Positions 42,622 to 50,918 of a stretch of 64,000 nt of DNA are shown here, in pieces (within the stretch, counting starts at the first letter, position 1; each line of letters opens with the position of its first letter). This stretch comes from Caballeronia jiangsuensis (GTDB lineage: Bacteria; Pseudomonadota; Gammaproteobacteria; Burkholderiales; Burkholderiaceae), in assembly GCA_000648925.1 (NCBI GenBank), contig JFHF01000003.1:1-64000 (forward strand), written 5' to 3'. The notes below the pieces were generated by a model. It ran no database searches, was not told the DNA's origin, and saw only the letters and a list, made by a program, of their open reading frames with translations. The translations under genes and the position numbers were made by a program.

Positions 42622-43077
42622 ATGGAAGAACGATCGTACGATCTACGCAACGAGCGGTGCGAAATATTCAATCCGCTGACCATGGCGCTCGCCGGCCCAC
42701 GACGCGTGCTGATCGTGCATTCGGAATCGAACGTCGGCGATTCTTTCGCGCTCCTGCTCGCGATGCGCGGCTTCGAGGCCGTGCAGATCGGCGATGCGCT
42801 CGGCGTCCTGCAGTTCCTGCGTAAATGGCGGCCGCAAGTGCTGTTCGTCGATACGCTCATCGGCGAGTTGCACGATCACGCGCTCGCGCGCACGCTGCGC
42901 GATACGCTGATGCTGGATCGGCTGGAAGGCGAAGTGGAGATGTTCATCGCGCTCGCCGCCGACGCGGGGCGCGACCCGCGCGACACGCTCCACGCAGCCG
43001 GATACGACGGCTTTTGCAGAACGCCGTGCCCGGTGTGGTGGATGTTCGATGTATTGAAATGCTTCTATGCACAGTGA
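42622..43077 (+). CDS. Degenerate response-regulator receiver-like protein
   Basis: A 151-residue protein with a receiver-type core from about residue 28: RVLIVHSESNVGDSFALLLAMRG, then GFEAVQIGDALGVLQFLRKW and PQVLFVDTLI with Asp77 at the phosphorylation position. The acidic pair of the pocket is HSE here, not Asp-Asp, and there is no output domain, so it is a divergent or pseudo-receiver. Start uncertain: ATG 42622 is used; ATG 42682 would begin right at the core. It lies 101 bases after the DUF883-like gene; no histidine kinase is nearby. Confidence 0.6.
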   Translation: MEERSYDLRNERCEIFNPLTMALAGPRRVLIVHSESNVGDSFALLLAMRGFEAVQIGDALGVLQFLRKWRPQVLFVDTLIGELHDHALARTLRDTLMLDRLEGEVEMFIALAADAGRDPRDTLHAAGYDGFCRTPCPVWWMFDVLKCFYAQ

Positions 43078-43118
43078 CGCAGGCGGCCAGCCGATGAGCC
43101 GCCGCCCGCCGCGCTGTC

Positions 43119-43394
43119 TCAGACCGCCCGGGAAGCCTTGAAGTCGCTGGTTTCCAGCTCGACCGACTGGCCGTGGTTGCGCTCCAGCGTGCGCCGGGCC
43201 GCGTCTTCTATTTGCACGCGTCCTCCTTCGAACGCGGAGAGGAGATCGTGCGACGACGTCCCGCTGTTGCCGAAGTGATCGTTGAGCGCATCGAGGGAGA
43301 CGCTGCACCACACTTCGCGGCCGTCCACCTTGGCCTCGAAAGCGACACGCGCTGCCGCCACGACATGACGCCGCCCGCTGAACTCTATCGTCAT
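43119..43394 (-). CDS. DUF1488-domain protein
   Basis: A 91-residue protein matching the burkholderial DUF1488 family, of unknown function: MTIEFSGRRHVVAAARVAFEAKV, EVWCSVSLDALNDHFG and the C-terminal ARRTLERNHGQSVELETSDF. Cytoplasmic and soluble. ATG 43394 is preceded at eight bases by AGGAGGTGAT, a near-full complement of the 16S tail; a GTG three codons earlier lies inside that site and was rejected. The strong site suggests high translation. Convergent with the receiver-like gene, 41 bases away. Confidence 0.8.
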   Translation of the reverse strand: MTIEFSGRRHVVAAARVAFEAKVDGREVWCSVSLDALNDHFGNSGTSSHDLLSAFEGGRVQIEDAARRTLERNHGQSVELETSDFKASRAV

Positions 43395-43398
43395 CCTT

Positions 43399-43408
43399 AT
43401 CACCTCCT
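43399..43408 (-). promoter_or_regulatory. Exceptionally strong ribosome-binding site of the DUF1488 gene
   Basis: On the minus strand AGGAGGTGAT, a ten-base match to the anti-Shine-Dalgarno. It rules out the in-frame GTG that overlaps it as the start. Confidence 0.75.
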
Positions 43409-43602
43409 GTTATTCGATCGGAACACGTTAAGCGCGATCATCGCGGGAAGCGAAACTGTGCGGCCCGCGATGGCGATGCCCTCGACTGCGCGCGGCCTTG
43501 CGCGCCGCGCACCGTCGTCTTGCATGATACGCCCGCGATGCGCGAGACGTTCGAGACGGTGACTTTGCAATGGCCGTGCCCGGGCGCGTGCCGTAAAGGA
43601 GG

Positions 43603-43827
43603 CTAGCGGCAGCAGAGGCACCCGCCCCGATGAGACATGCCGTAGCTGCCGGCTTCGGCCGCGCCGTCGCCGGATGAGCTCGCGCCGCCCACGCTCGGTG
43701 CGCCGATCGTCACGCGCGAGGCCGTCGCGCCGCATTGCGGACACGCCGCGGGTTCGTCACGTTCGGCGATGCGGCGGACGGCTTCGAATGCGCCGCAATC
43801 CGCACAATCGTAATCGTAGACAGGCAT
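43603..43827 (-). CDS. FmdB-family zinc-ribbon protein
   Basis: A 74-residue putative regulatory protein with the FmdB pattern: MPVYDYDCADCGAFEAVRRI and CPQCGATASRVTIGAPSV, two CxxC knuckles forming a zinc ribbon, then a Gly/Ser linker and a C-terminal GGCLCCR. FmdB was first linked to formamidase/amidase operons; general role unknown. ATG 43827. It stands alone, divergent from the DUF4142 gene 130 bases away. Confidence 0.87.
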   Translation of the reverse strand: MPVYDYDCADCGAFEAVRRIAERDEPAACPQCGATASRVTIGAPSVGGASSSGDGAAEAGSYGMSHRGGCLCCR

Positions 43828-43956
43828 GACGTTTCCACTCGAAGAAAGATCGCTGATGCGTTCAGTTTAGCAAGGGTTTCGATTCGCGCCGCGATGCGCC
43901 GTGGCATCGCCATTGCTGCAAAGGAAGCGGGATCCATCGCTCAGGAGGTCATTCTC

Positions 43957-44502
43957 ATGAATCGCAATGCAAAGCTGCGCACGGCGCTCGCCGCGGCGCT
44001 CATCGCGACGCTGCCGCTCGGCGCGCTCGCACAGACCGAAGCGGCCAGCTCGACCATGGCCAACGATCTGCCGCCCGTCGACAAGGCTTTCGTGCAGGCG
44101 GCATCGTCGGCGGGATCGACGGAAATCGACGCCGCCAAGCTCGCCACGAAGCAATCGCAGGACAAGGACGTGAAAAGCTTCGCGCATCACATGATGGTCG
44201 ATCACACCAAACTCGCGATGCAACTGAAGATGGCCGCGCCGCACGGCGTCACGGTGCCGATGAGCAACTCGGACACGTCGGCGCTCGATTCGCTCAAGGC
44301 GCTGCACGGGAAGGACTTCGATACCGCGTACATCCAGAAGCTCGGCGTGCAGGGGCATGAAGAGGCGGTGCAGGTATTCCAGAAGGAAGCGACGGAAGGC
44401 CAGAACGCCAAGCTCAAGCAGGCCGCGCAAAAGGCGCTGCCGACGATTCAGCAGCACCTGAAGATGGCGCAGGAACTCGCCGCGAAAAAGGGCGTGCAGT
44501 AA
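43957..44502 (+). CDS. DUF4142 exported helical protein
   Basis: A 181-residue protein with a signal peptide (about 1-23, ending LGALAQT) and a DUF4142 four-helix domain (about 40-175), including FVQAASSAGSTEIDAAKLAT, SFAHHMMVDHTKLAMQL and a repeat HGKDFDTAYIQKLGVQGHEE. Ferritin-like fold proteins of this family are periplasmic and linked to stress, but no activity is proven. GGAGG eight bases before ATG 43957 fixes the start; the frame extends upstream antisense to fmdB. Convergent with the carbonic anhydrase gene, 41 bases away. Confidence 0.85.
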   Translation: MNRNAKLRTALAAALIATLPLGALAQTEAASSTMANDLPPVDKAFVQAASSAGSTEIDAAKLATKQSQDKDVKSFAHHMMVDHTKLAMQLKMAAPHGVTVPMSNSDTSALDSLKALHGKDFDTAYIQKLGVQGHEEAVQVFQKEATEGQNAKLKQAAQKALPTIQQHLKMAQELAAKKGVQ

Positions 44503-44543
44503 GGCGATGATGCCGCGCGTGTCATGCGCGCGGCACCGTGAAA

Positions 44544-45239
44544 TCAGCGCGCCTTGCGCAGCATGCGCAGGCGCGCTTCTGCGAGCGATTCGAATTTGCT
44601 GTCGGCTTCGTCGTAGATCGACACCTTGCCGCGTCCGATGTCGTACACCCAGCCCTGAACCTGCAGCTTGTTGAGCGCGAGCCTGCCCGCGACCGCCGGA
44701 TGCGTGCGCAGATGAGTCAGTTGCAGGCGGATATTTTCCTCGACCATCGCCTGGACGATGCGCTCTTCTTCCAGCTTTCGCGCCATCACGACGCTGCGCG
44801 CGGCCTCGGCATTGCGCAGCCACGCATGTACGGTAGGCATTTCATCGGCGATGGTCGCACCCGACGCGAGACCCTTCATCGCGCCGCAGTCCGAGTGCCC
44901 GCAAATCACGATCTGCCGCACGTTGAGCGCGAGCACCGCGTATTCGACGACCGCCGACACGCCGCCGAGCATCTCGCCGTAAGCCGGCACGATATTGCCG
45001 ATGTTGCGGCACACGAAGAGCTCGCCGGGGCGCGTCTGCGTGATCATTTCCGGCGAAACGCGGGAATCGGCGCAGGTGATGAAGAGCGTGTGCGGCGCCT
45101 GCTGGCGCGCGAGGCTCTTGAAGAGCGCTTCGCTGTCGGGAAATACGTGACGGTTGAAATCGTCGGCGCCTTGAAGCAGGTACAGGAGATCGGGCGTTTC
45201 GGCGCCGCCGCGTTCTTCGCTCATCGATTTATCGGGCAT
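44544..45239 (-). CDS. can: Beta-class carbonic anhydrase
   Basis: Interconverts CO2 and bicarbonate with a zinc centre. The 231-residue protein is a beta-class enzyme: zinc Cys56 and Asp58/Arg60 in CADSR, and His115 and Cys118 in CGHSDCGA; also GELFVCRNIGNIVPAYGEM and EYAVLALNVRQIVI. Length typical. ATG 45239 is preceded by AAAGG; ATG 45224 is an alternative. The gene symbol is by family; plants, E. coli Can and CynT cannot be separated by eye. It faces the zinc-finger gene across 272 bases. Confidence 0.92.
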   Translation of the reverse strand: MPDKSMSEERGGAETPDLLYLLQGADDFNRHVFPDSEALFKSLARQQAPHTLFITCADSRVSPEMITQTRPGELFVCRNIGNIVPAYGEMLGGVSAVVEYAVLALNVRQIVICGHSDCGAMKGLASGATIADEMPTVHAWLRNAEAARSVVMARKLEEERIVQAMVEENIRLQLTHLRTHPAVAGRLALNKLQVQGWVYDIGRGKVSIYDEADSKFESLAEARLRMLRKAR

Positions 45240-45511
45240 CGTGTGGCCTTTGGTGTGCGGTTGCGGCGCACGCCGCGTGCGCCGCCTCAAACCGAGAGCT
45301 TGCGGGGTTTTGAGATGGATCGCAAGTGTGTGTCGCCGCATCCCGCCTGAGCGTTCGCCTCGCTGCCGCGCAAACGCTCGTTCGTTTTTACGCACATATG
45401 CCGCCGCTCACTTCGGTTTTTCCGAACCGAAGCGCTCAAAATCTCGCATTTTTCCATCGACATCCTTCCGTTAGATTGTCTCTCATTGAAAGCAATCAGA
45501 AAGGATTCGAC

Positions 45512-45823
45512 ATGAAATGCCCCGTGTGTCCCGACACAGAACTGCTGATGACCGTGCGCGAGGGCATCGAGATCGACTATTGCCCGCAGTGCCGCGGCGT
45601 GTGGCTCGACCGCGGCGAGCTCGATCAGATCATCCGGCGCGCGTCGCAGGTGTCGCTTGCCGAAGCACAGGCGGGCGGGCGCGACGAGTGGCACGAGCGC
45701 GGCCACGATCGCGAGCACCGCACGCATCGCCACGACGGCTACCACTACGGCGATCAGCGCGGCAAGCGCGAGCATGCGCGTCGCAAGAAATCGTTTCTCG
45801 GCGACCTCTTCGATTTCGATTGA
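45512..45823 (+). CDS. TFIIB-type zinc-ribbon protein
   Basis: A 103-residue protein with a zf-TFIIB ribbon: MKCPVCPDTELLMTVREGIE and CPQCRGVWLDRGELDQII (CPVC and CPQC, about 3-6 and 24-27), then a His/Arg/Glu-rich middle with DREHRTHRHDGYHYGDQRG and a basic KREHARRKKSF end. Function unknown; such proteins are often near carbonic anhydrase or stress genes. AAGGA before ATG 45512. Followed 69 bases later by the CBS-pair gene, likely co-transcribed. Confidence 0.85.
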   Translation: MKCPVCPDTELLMTVREGIEIDYCPQCRGVWLDRGELDQIIRRASQVSLAEAQAGGRDEWHERGHDREHRTHRHDGYHYGDQRGKREHARRKKSFLGDLFDFD

Positions 45824-45891
45824 AGGTGAAACGGGCGGGCGCATCGGCAGGCTTTACAAACGCGACGGACAACAGCAACGGAGAACGGCAA

Positions 45892-46398
45892 ATGGCAACG
45901 GTCAAGCAAGTGCTGAAGGCGAAAAGCGACGCGACGATTCACACCATCGACGCGGAAGCGAGCGTGTACGAAGCGGTCGCGCTGATGTCGAGGGCGGAAG
46001 TGGGCGCGCTCGTCGTCGTGGTGGGAGACGCGGTGTGCGGCATCGTCACCGAGCGCGACTATGCGCGCAAGGTGATCCTGCAGGACAAGGTCTCACGCAC
46101 GACCACGGTATGCGAAATCATGACCGCGCCCGTGCTGGCCGTGAGCCTCAGAACGAGCGCCGACGAATGCATGACCCTGATGACGCAGCAGCGCATCCGT
46201 CATCTGCCGGTGATCGAGGGCGGAAGGCTCGTCGGCATGATTTCGATCGGCGATATGGTGCGGCATCTGATCGAAGAACAGCAGTTCGCCATCGATCAAC
46301 TGGAAAGTTACGTGCGCGGCCCGGGCCACGACATGCCGACTTGCGCGCTCACGCGGCGCAGCGCGATTCCGCAGACGCTCGCGGCGCGGTTTGCGTAG
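45892..46398 (+). CDS. CBS-domain-pair protein
   Basis: A 168-residue protein composed of two CBS domains (about 10-65: DATIHTIDAEASVYEAVALM, GALVVVVGDAVCGIVTERDY; and about 75-135: IMTAPVLAVSLRTSADECMT, RIRHLPVIEGGRLVGMISIG). Stand-alone CBS pairs bind adenosine nucleotides and sense energy charge; a target is not evident. A Cys-bearing tail ends ALTRRSAIPQTLAARFA. GGAG precedes ATG 45892 by eight bases. Second gene after the zinc-ribbon gene. Confidence 0.88.
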   Translation: MATVKQVLKAKSDATIHTIDAEASVYEAVALMSRAEVGALVVVVGDAVCGIVTERDYARKVILQDKVSRTTTVCEIMTAPVLAVSLRTSADECMTLMTQQRIRHLPVIEGGRLVGMISIGDMVRHLIEEQQFAIDQLESYVRGPGHDMPTCALTRRSAIPQTLAARFA

Positions 46399-46418
46399 AG
46401 CCTCTGTGTCTCTGATCT

Positions 46419-47804
46419 TCAGGGTAGGTCCGAAGCGAGATGCTGTTGCAGCTTGCGCGCGACATCGCCCCAATCGCCGAGTCGGCGGGCGCGTACGAGT
46501 TGCATCGTCGGATACCACGGCGTGCGATGCGGATCGCGCTCGTAGCGCCATTCGGCCACCCGATTGAGGAACAGATAGCAACGCTTGCCGAGCGCACCCG
46601 CGATGTGAGACAAGCCGCCGTCGTTGCCGATGAACGCGTCGAGCCTGTCGATGATGGCGACGCTCTGCGCGAGCGTCATGTCGGGCAGCGTCGTGAAGCG
46701 TGCGGGATCGTTCGCGCGAGGATCGTTCAGCCAGCGCTTGCGCTCGAAGCCGCGCTGCATGATGACCCAGTGGATGTCGTTCGTGCCGTCGAAGAGCGGC
46801 GCGAGGTCGGGCAGGGCGAGGCTGCGGTTGGCGAAATTGTTCGCCGATTCGCACGAGGACCAGAAGATGCCGACGCAGCGTCGTCCGCCCGCGCGCCGGC
46901 GAATTTCATCGACGAAGGTATCGGCGGTATCGTCATCGAGAGACTCGATGTAGCGCGTCGAGGACGCGTAGCCTAGCACCGGAAAGAGCGAGGTGAAGAG
47001 GGCGAAAGGATCGGTCCACTGCATGCCGTCGGGGGCGACGATGAAGCCCGCGGCGCGCATGGCATCGGCGTCTCTTTGCCGTTCGGCTGCGGGCATCGCG
47101 AAGCGATAGACGCGATCGGAGCCGTCGGCGTACGCGATCTGCACGCCCAGCGCCTGAAGCGCCCCGGCGTAGCGCACCCAGTTGACCTGATCTCCGTGGC
47201 CCGACGCGATCGATGTCAGCGTCATATGCGCGGGCAACACACGTCCTCCGCACCAATAGTGCTCGATGTCGACATCCGGAAACTGCACGCGCCGCGCTTC
47301 CCGCGACGACCAGTAGCGGTGCATCAGTTCCACGCCGCCGGCGATGCCGTTCAGGCGCATCGCGCTGCGCCCCTGATGATGGCCGAGCACGTATGCCGAA
47401 TGTTCGTCGACGCCTTCCGCGTCCAACTGGAGGACGCGCTCGTCTTCGCCGAGATAGTGCCAGCCGTAGACGCGCCACAAAAACGCGCCGATCGGCGGTG
47501 TGGAAGCCTTGCGCGCGAAGTACTCGATCATGCCGAGCGCGACTTCCTTCAGGCCGAGATGCGCGCATACATCACTCAGACAATGGATTTGATATCCGAA
47601 CAGGTCCGCTTCGCGTGTGAGCCAGCAGCAGATTTCCAGCGCCTCCTTGAATTGTCCGCCGCGCGCATGCGTGACCGCTCGCCAATGCCAATATTCGGAG
47701 ATGTGTTGATCCTCCGCGGCGCGTTCGTCGAGAAAGCGGAAGCATTCGTCGATCTCGCCGGCGTAGAGTTTGGCGGAAAGCTGCGCGTCGTATTGGTCGA
47801 GCAT
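46419..47804 (-). CDS. TPR-containing glycosyltransferase-like protein
   Basis: A 461-residue protein with helical TPR-like repeats in the first ~190 residues (EYWHWRAVTHARGGQFKEAL, GYQIHCLSDVCAHLGLKEVA) and a GT-B/GT9-like C-terminal half whose diagnostic segment is FIGNDGGLSHIAGALGKRCY near residue 390-410. No signal peptide or membrane helix, so cytoplasmic; it may glycosylate a protein or a surface precursor. It is not a textbook family, so the assignment to GT9-like is moderate. Its upstream neighbour region is A/T-rich. Confidence 0.72.
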   Translation of the reverse strand: MLDQYDAQLSAKLYAGEIDECFRFLDERAAEDQHISEYWHWRAVTHARGGQFKEALEICCWLTREADLFGYQIHCLSDVCAHLGLKEVALGMIEYFARKASTPPIGAFLWRVYGWHYLGEDERVLQLDAEGVDEHSAYVLGHHQGRSAMRLNGIAGGVELMHRYWSSREARRVQFPDVDIEHYWCGGRVLPAHMTLTSIASGHGDQVNWVRYAGALQALGVQIAYADGSDRVYRFAMPAAERQRDADAMRAAGFIVAPDGMQWTDPFALFTSLFPVLGYASSTRYIESLDDDTADTFVDEIRRRAGGRRCVGIFWSSCESANNFANRSLALPDLAPLFDGTNDIHWVIMQRGFERKRWLNDPRANDPARFTTLPDMTLAQSVAIIDRLDAFIGNDGGLSHIAGALGKRCYLFLNRVAEWRYERDPHRTPWYPTMQLVRARRLGDWGDVARKLQQHLASDLP

Positions 47805-48161
47805 GAGAGAGGTGTCGATTCACGGATGCCGGATTATTGCGCGCTCGAATGTGAGGGCGCGTCGAGACCGTGCTGTTCTCGCAAAAATTTCATAATATCG
47901 ATCAATGTTTTAACAAATCGACAATTTTCGAAATTATCGCGGCGAGATTGATTCGATTATAGGCGTCGGGAAGGGGGTGTTTGGCTCGCAATGATTCAGT
48001 CGCGCTTATGGCGACGTGCAGTGGCGGACGATCGCGGCTCTGGCGTTGTCTCTATCTCAGACTATCGTCAAAGGAAGTGCGAAAAGACGCTCATTCGTCT
48101 CTGGAAGTGCTGATGTCAGATATTATCGTCTCCTAAATATCATGAGAGCAGGCGAGACAAA
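47805..48161. other. A/T-rich boundary region before the orphan toxin gene
   Basis: About 357 bases without a convincing gene. The stretch near 47880-47960 is strikingly A/T-rich for this genome and probably holds the glycosyltransferase promoter. The right part enters sequence of the toxin locus, where no ATG start is found, so it may mark a recombination or truncation junction. Confidence 0.5.
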
Positions 48162-48980
48162 TTGGTATGTCGAGTATCGATCGGGTTCACTGAGTGCACC
48201 TTGTATTCCCGCAACGCGGCCCGGACTGTCAGCGACATCGAAGGGCGTTGCGCGATCGAAAATGCTTCATCGAATGACCTTTCCGGTCGCGACGCCGATG
48301 ACGTGCGGCACCTCTTGAACCGGGTAGGCGGCAGATATGTGTCCTACAACGCGGCTCCTTCAGCGGTCCTGAGTCAACTGAAGGACGCGGTGGCACGCGG
48401 CGACATCGTGGTCGTGTCGACTCCGCGAAGACGATCAGGCGGTGGAGGCAGTTCAGCGCAGACGGTCCGGCCCCGCTATGCGACGGTGACTCCATCGCAG
48501 CTTTTCGGCAGGGTTCGTGAGGCGCCGGCGAGGAGCTATTTCGAGCGGGCTTCTCCATCGTGGGCGAAACTGTCGGCCGAAGATGGGCCGGTGATTTTCA
48601 GAGCAAATCCCGGCGATGTGCTGCCGGACGGCAGGATCGCCACCGCGCTTAGAAGCGGTTCTGTCAGCGACAGTCCATTGGCAATGAGCTTCGCTGATGG
48701 CGGCACGCCGCTCGGCGATGCGTCGCCGTTCGGATACGAGTCGAAGATTGGGGACGAGTGTTTCGATCTCGCGGGTATGAGCCAAATGAATGGCGACCCG
48801 TTCTCATGGATCGAAAGCGGCCCAAATGAAAAGAAGCAGTGGCGAATGTTCGGGGGCGATGGAGCGGCGGCCGTAGACATCGACTTCGACTCGCATCACG
48901 GGCAACCTGATCCGCATGCGCACAACTGGGATGGCCTTAAGCGCGATCAAGGCTGGCCCGTATCCATCTTTCCCCGTTGA
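48162..48980 (+). CDS. Orphan polymorphic-toxin-like protein, probably with a damaged 5' end
   Basis: Up to 272 residues with no signal peptide or membrane segment. The middle is Ser/Gly/Arg-rich (RRRSGGGGSS), and the C-terminus resembles the small toxin domains of contact-dependent or T6SS effectors: DPFSWIESGPNEKKQWRMFG and DIDFDSHHGQPDPHAHNWDG (paired His-rich ends). The catalytic type is not known. No ATG begins the frame: candidates are TTG 48162, TTG 48201 or GTG 48309, while an ATG at 48167 in another frame begins MSSIDRVH and then stops, which suggests a frameshift or truncation. The following gene, 8 bases on, is its likely immunity partner. Confidence 0.6.
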   Translation: MVCRVSIGFTECTLYSRNAARTVSDIEGRCAIENASSNDLSGRDADDVRHLLNRVGGRYVSYNAAPSAVLSQLKDAVARGDIVVVSTPRRRSGGGGSSAQTVRPRYATVTPSQLFGRVREAPARSYFERASPSWAKLSAEDGPVIFRANPGDVLPDGRIATALRSGSVSDSPLAMSFADGGTPLGDASPFGYESKIGDECFDLAGMSQMNGDPFSWIESGPNEKKQWRMFGGDGAAAVDIDFDSHHGQPDPHAHNWDGLKRDQGWPVSIFPR

Positions 48981-48988
48981 GGCATCAT

Positions 48989-49381
48989 TTGACCAACATT
49001 CGCAAAACGCTTGAATCGTTCGATTTCTTTCACGATTGGCATGTAGACGCCATCGCGCTGCACAGCGACGAAGATGCGGACTGTCCTGACACGCTTATTC
49101 TGAAGCTGAGGCTCGTCAATCGTCGCGTGATCGTCACGTTCCACGGCATGACGCGTTTGGGTATCGATGGCGGTGGCACCGTCAACATCGTGCTGTCGCT
49201 TGAACCTGTGAAACCTGATACCGAGACAGAACGGCTGGCCGCGAAACTGTTCAAAAACTCGCTGAAGAGCGCACGGGTTGCCGACAATGCAGTCATCCTG
49301 TATCCGACTGCTGGCTTCGCGATCGCAGTGGAATTCGACACGCTCACCGTCGAATCCGACCGCGTGCTATCGCGAGAATGA
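48989..49381 (+). CDS. Probable immunity protein (Imm50-like)
   Basis: A 130-residue soluble protein starting at TTG 48989 (GAGG six bases upstream; a TTG at 48977 is an alternative). Its N-terminus, FDFFHDWHVDAIALHS, and the short-strand pattern RLVNRRVIVTFHGMTRLGID resemble small beta-rich immunity proteins of the Imm50 type, but I could not align it firmly. It begins right after the orphan toxin stop, which is the standard toxin-immunity order. Coding use is more A/T-rich than the neighbouring chromosome, suggesting transfer. Confidence 0.55.
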   Translation: MTNIRKTLESFDFFHDWHVDAIALHSDEDADCPDTLILKLRLVNRRVIVTFHGMTRLGIDGGGTVNIVLSLEPVKPDTETERLAAKLFKNSLKSARVADNAVILYPTAGFAIAVEFDTLTVESDRVLSRE

Positions 49382-49414
49382 TTTTGTCTTTTAGTTGCGG
49401 GAGGTTTTGTGACG

Positions 49415-49560
49415 CTCCACACCGTTTGGCGATGGCGCGCCGATCGGTCCCGTGCACGCCGCGAAAACTCCGCCGCCGTGGAAACTCGCGACCGGTCAGC
49501 TTACGTGGCATCAAAGCGGGCATTACAACTTTGCCGCCACAATCAAAACATTGATAATTT
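49415..49560 (+). pseudogene. Coding-like remnant after the immunity gene
   Basis: In one plus frame, starting after a TGA at 49411-49413, about 45 codons with gene-like use read TPFGDGAPIGPVHAAKTPPP followed by WKLATGQLTWHQSGHYNFAA, and then the frame continues into A/T-rich sequence and stops. No start is present. It may be the cut-off end of a gene disrupted by the neighbouring toxin-immunity locus. Family not identified. Confidence 0.3.
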
Positions 49561-49613
49561 ATCTTATGTTAAATTAGCAATGCAACCGAACCAATCCTCC
49601 AACCACCCACCCA

Positions 49614-50918
49614 TCACCCCATCTCACCAGCCCGCTCCAACAAAAACTCCCGCTCCCGCGCATTCTTCGTCAGCGCCGCCGCGCGCTCGAACTCCACGCG
49701 CGCCTCATCCTTGCGCCCGAGCTTCGCCAGCAAATCCGCGCGCACACTCGGCAGCCAGTGATAGTTCTTCAACGCGGCCGTCCCGGAAAGCGCATCGACG
49801 ATCGGCAGCGCCGCATCCGGCCCATACGCCATGCTCACCGCGACCGCGCGATTCAGTTCGACCACCGGCGTCGGCGCTGTCTGCATCAGCGCATCGTAGA
49901 GCGCGACGATCATCGGCCAGTCGGTATCCGCGGCGGTCGGCGCGCGCGCGTGGCACGCAGCGAGCGCTGCCTGCAGCGCGTAGACGCCGCGCGCACCGCC
50001 CAGCGCTTCCGAGCGTTTCAGCGCCGTGAGCCCTCGCCGGATCAGAAGCGGATCCCAGCGGCTGCGATCCTGATCCGGCAAGAGCACCGGCCGGCCTTCG
50101 CGATCGACACGCGCCTTCGTTCGCGACGCCTGAATCTCCATCAGCGCGACGAGCCCGTGGACCTCGCTTTCATCCGGCGTCAGTTCGGCAAGGATGCGCC
50201 CGAGCCTCAGCGCGTCTTCGCACAGTCCCGGACGCATCCAGTCGTCGCCGGCGGTCGCCGAATAGCCTTCGTTGAAAATCAGATAGATGACCTGGAGCAC
50301 GGAGCCGAGCCGCGCGACGCGAGCATCGGCCTTGGGCACCTCAAACGGCACGCGGGCCGCCGATAATGTGCGCTTCGCCCGCACGATGCGCTGCGCGATC
50401 GTCGGCTCCGGCACGAGAAACGCGCGCGCGATCTCGTCGGTCGTGAGGCCGCCGATCAGGCGCAGCGTCAGCGCGGCGCGCGCATCGACGGACAACACCG
50501 GATGACACGCCGTGAAAATGAGCCGCAGCAGATCGTCGCCGATGTCGTCTTCGCGCGCGGCGTCGAGCGCATCGACGAAATCGGGCGTGATGTGCGCTTC
50601 CTGCGCGTCGAGATCGCGTCCGTACTCCTCGTGCTTGCGCGCGTGCAGCGCGTGCTGCCGCAGACGGTCGAGCGCCTTGTTCTTCGCTGTCGTCATGAGC
50701 CACGCTCCCGGCTTTTCGGGCACGCCCACGCCCGGTTGGCTCCAGTGCTCCAGCGCGGCGACGAACGCGTCCTGCGCCAGTTCCTCGGCGAGCGCGACAT
50801 CGCGCACCACGCGCGCCACGCTCGCAATCACCTTCGCGGACTCGATGCGCCACACCGCGTCGATCGCGCGCCGGGCCGCATCGTCCGCCGCGCCTTGCTC
50901 GTTCGCGCGCCCGCTCAC
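49614..50918 (-). CDS. ECF sigma factor with C-terminal TPR extension (ECF42 type)
   Basis: A 434-residue extracytoplasmic-function sigma factor. The sigma-2 region (about 20-90) has LAQDAFVAALEHW and AWLMTTAKNKALDRLRQHAL; sigma-4 (about 125-180) has ALTLRLIGGLTTDEIARAFL and EPTIAQRIVRAKRTL. It is followed by a long extension (about 185-434) with VIYLIFNEGYSATAGDDW and TPR-like helices, the form known as ECF42. Such sigmas lack a clear anti-sigma factor and are encoded beside DGPF/YCII proteins, exactly as here. ATG overlaps the VOC gene stop (ATGA). Confidence 0.9.
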   Translation of the reverse strand: MSGRANEQGAADDAARRAIDAVWRIESAKVIASVARVVRDVALAEELAQDAFVAALEHWSQPGVGVPEKPGAWLMTTAKNKALDRLRQHALHARKHEEYGRDLDAQEAHITPDFVDALDAAREDDIGDDLLRLIFTACHPVLSVDARAALTLRLIGGLTTDEIARAFLVPEPTIAQRIVRAKRTLSAARVPFEVPKADARVARLGSVLQVIYLIFNEGYSATAGDDWMRPGLCEDALRLGRILAELTPDESEVHGLVALMEIQASRTKARVDREGRPVLLPDQDRSRWDPLLIRRGLTALKRSEALGGARGVYALQAALAACHARAPTAADTDWPMIVALYDALMQTAPTPVVELNRAVAVSMAYGPDAALPIVDALSGTAALKNYHWLPSVRADLLAKLGRKDEARVEFERAAALTKNAREREFLLERAGEMG

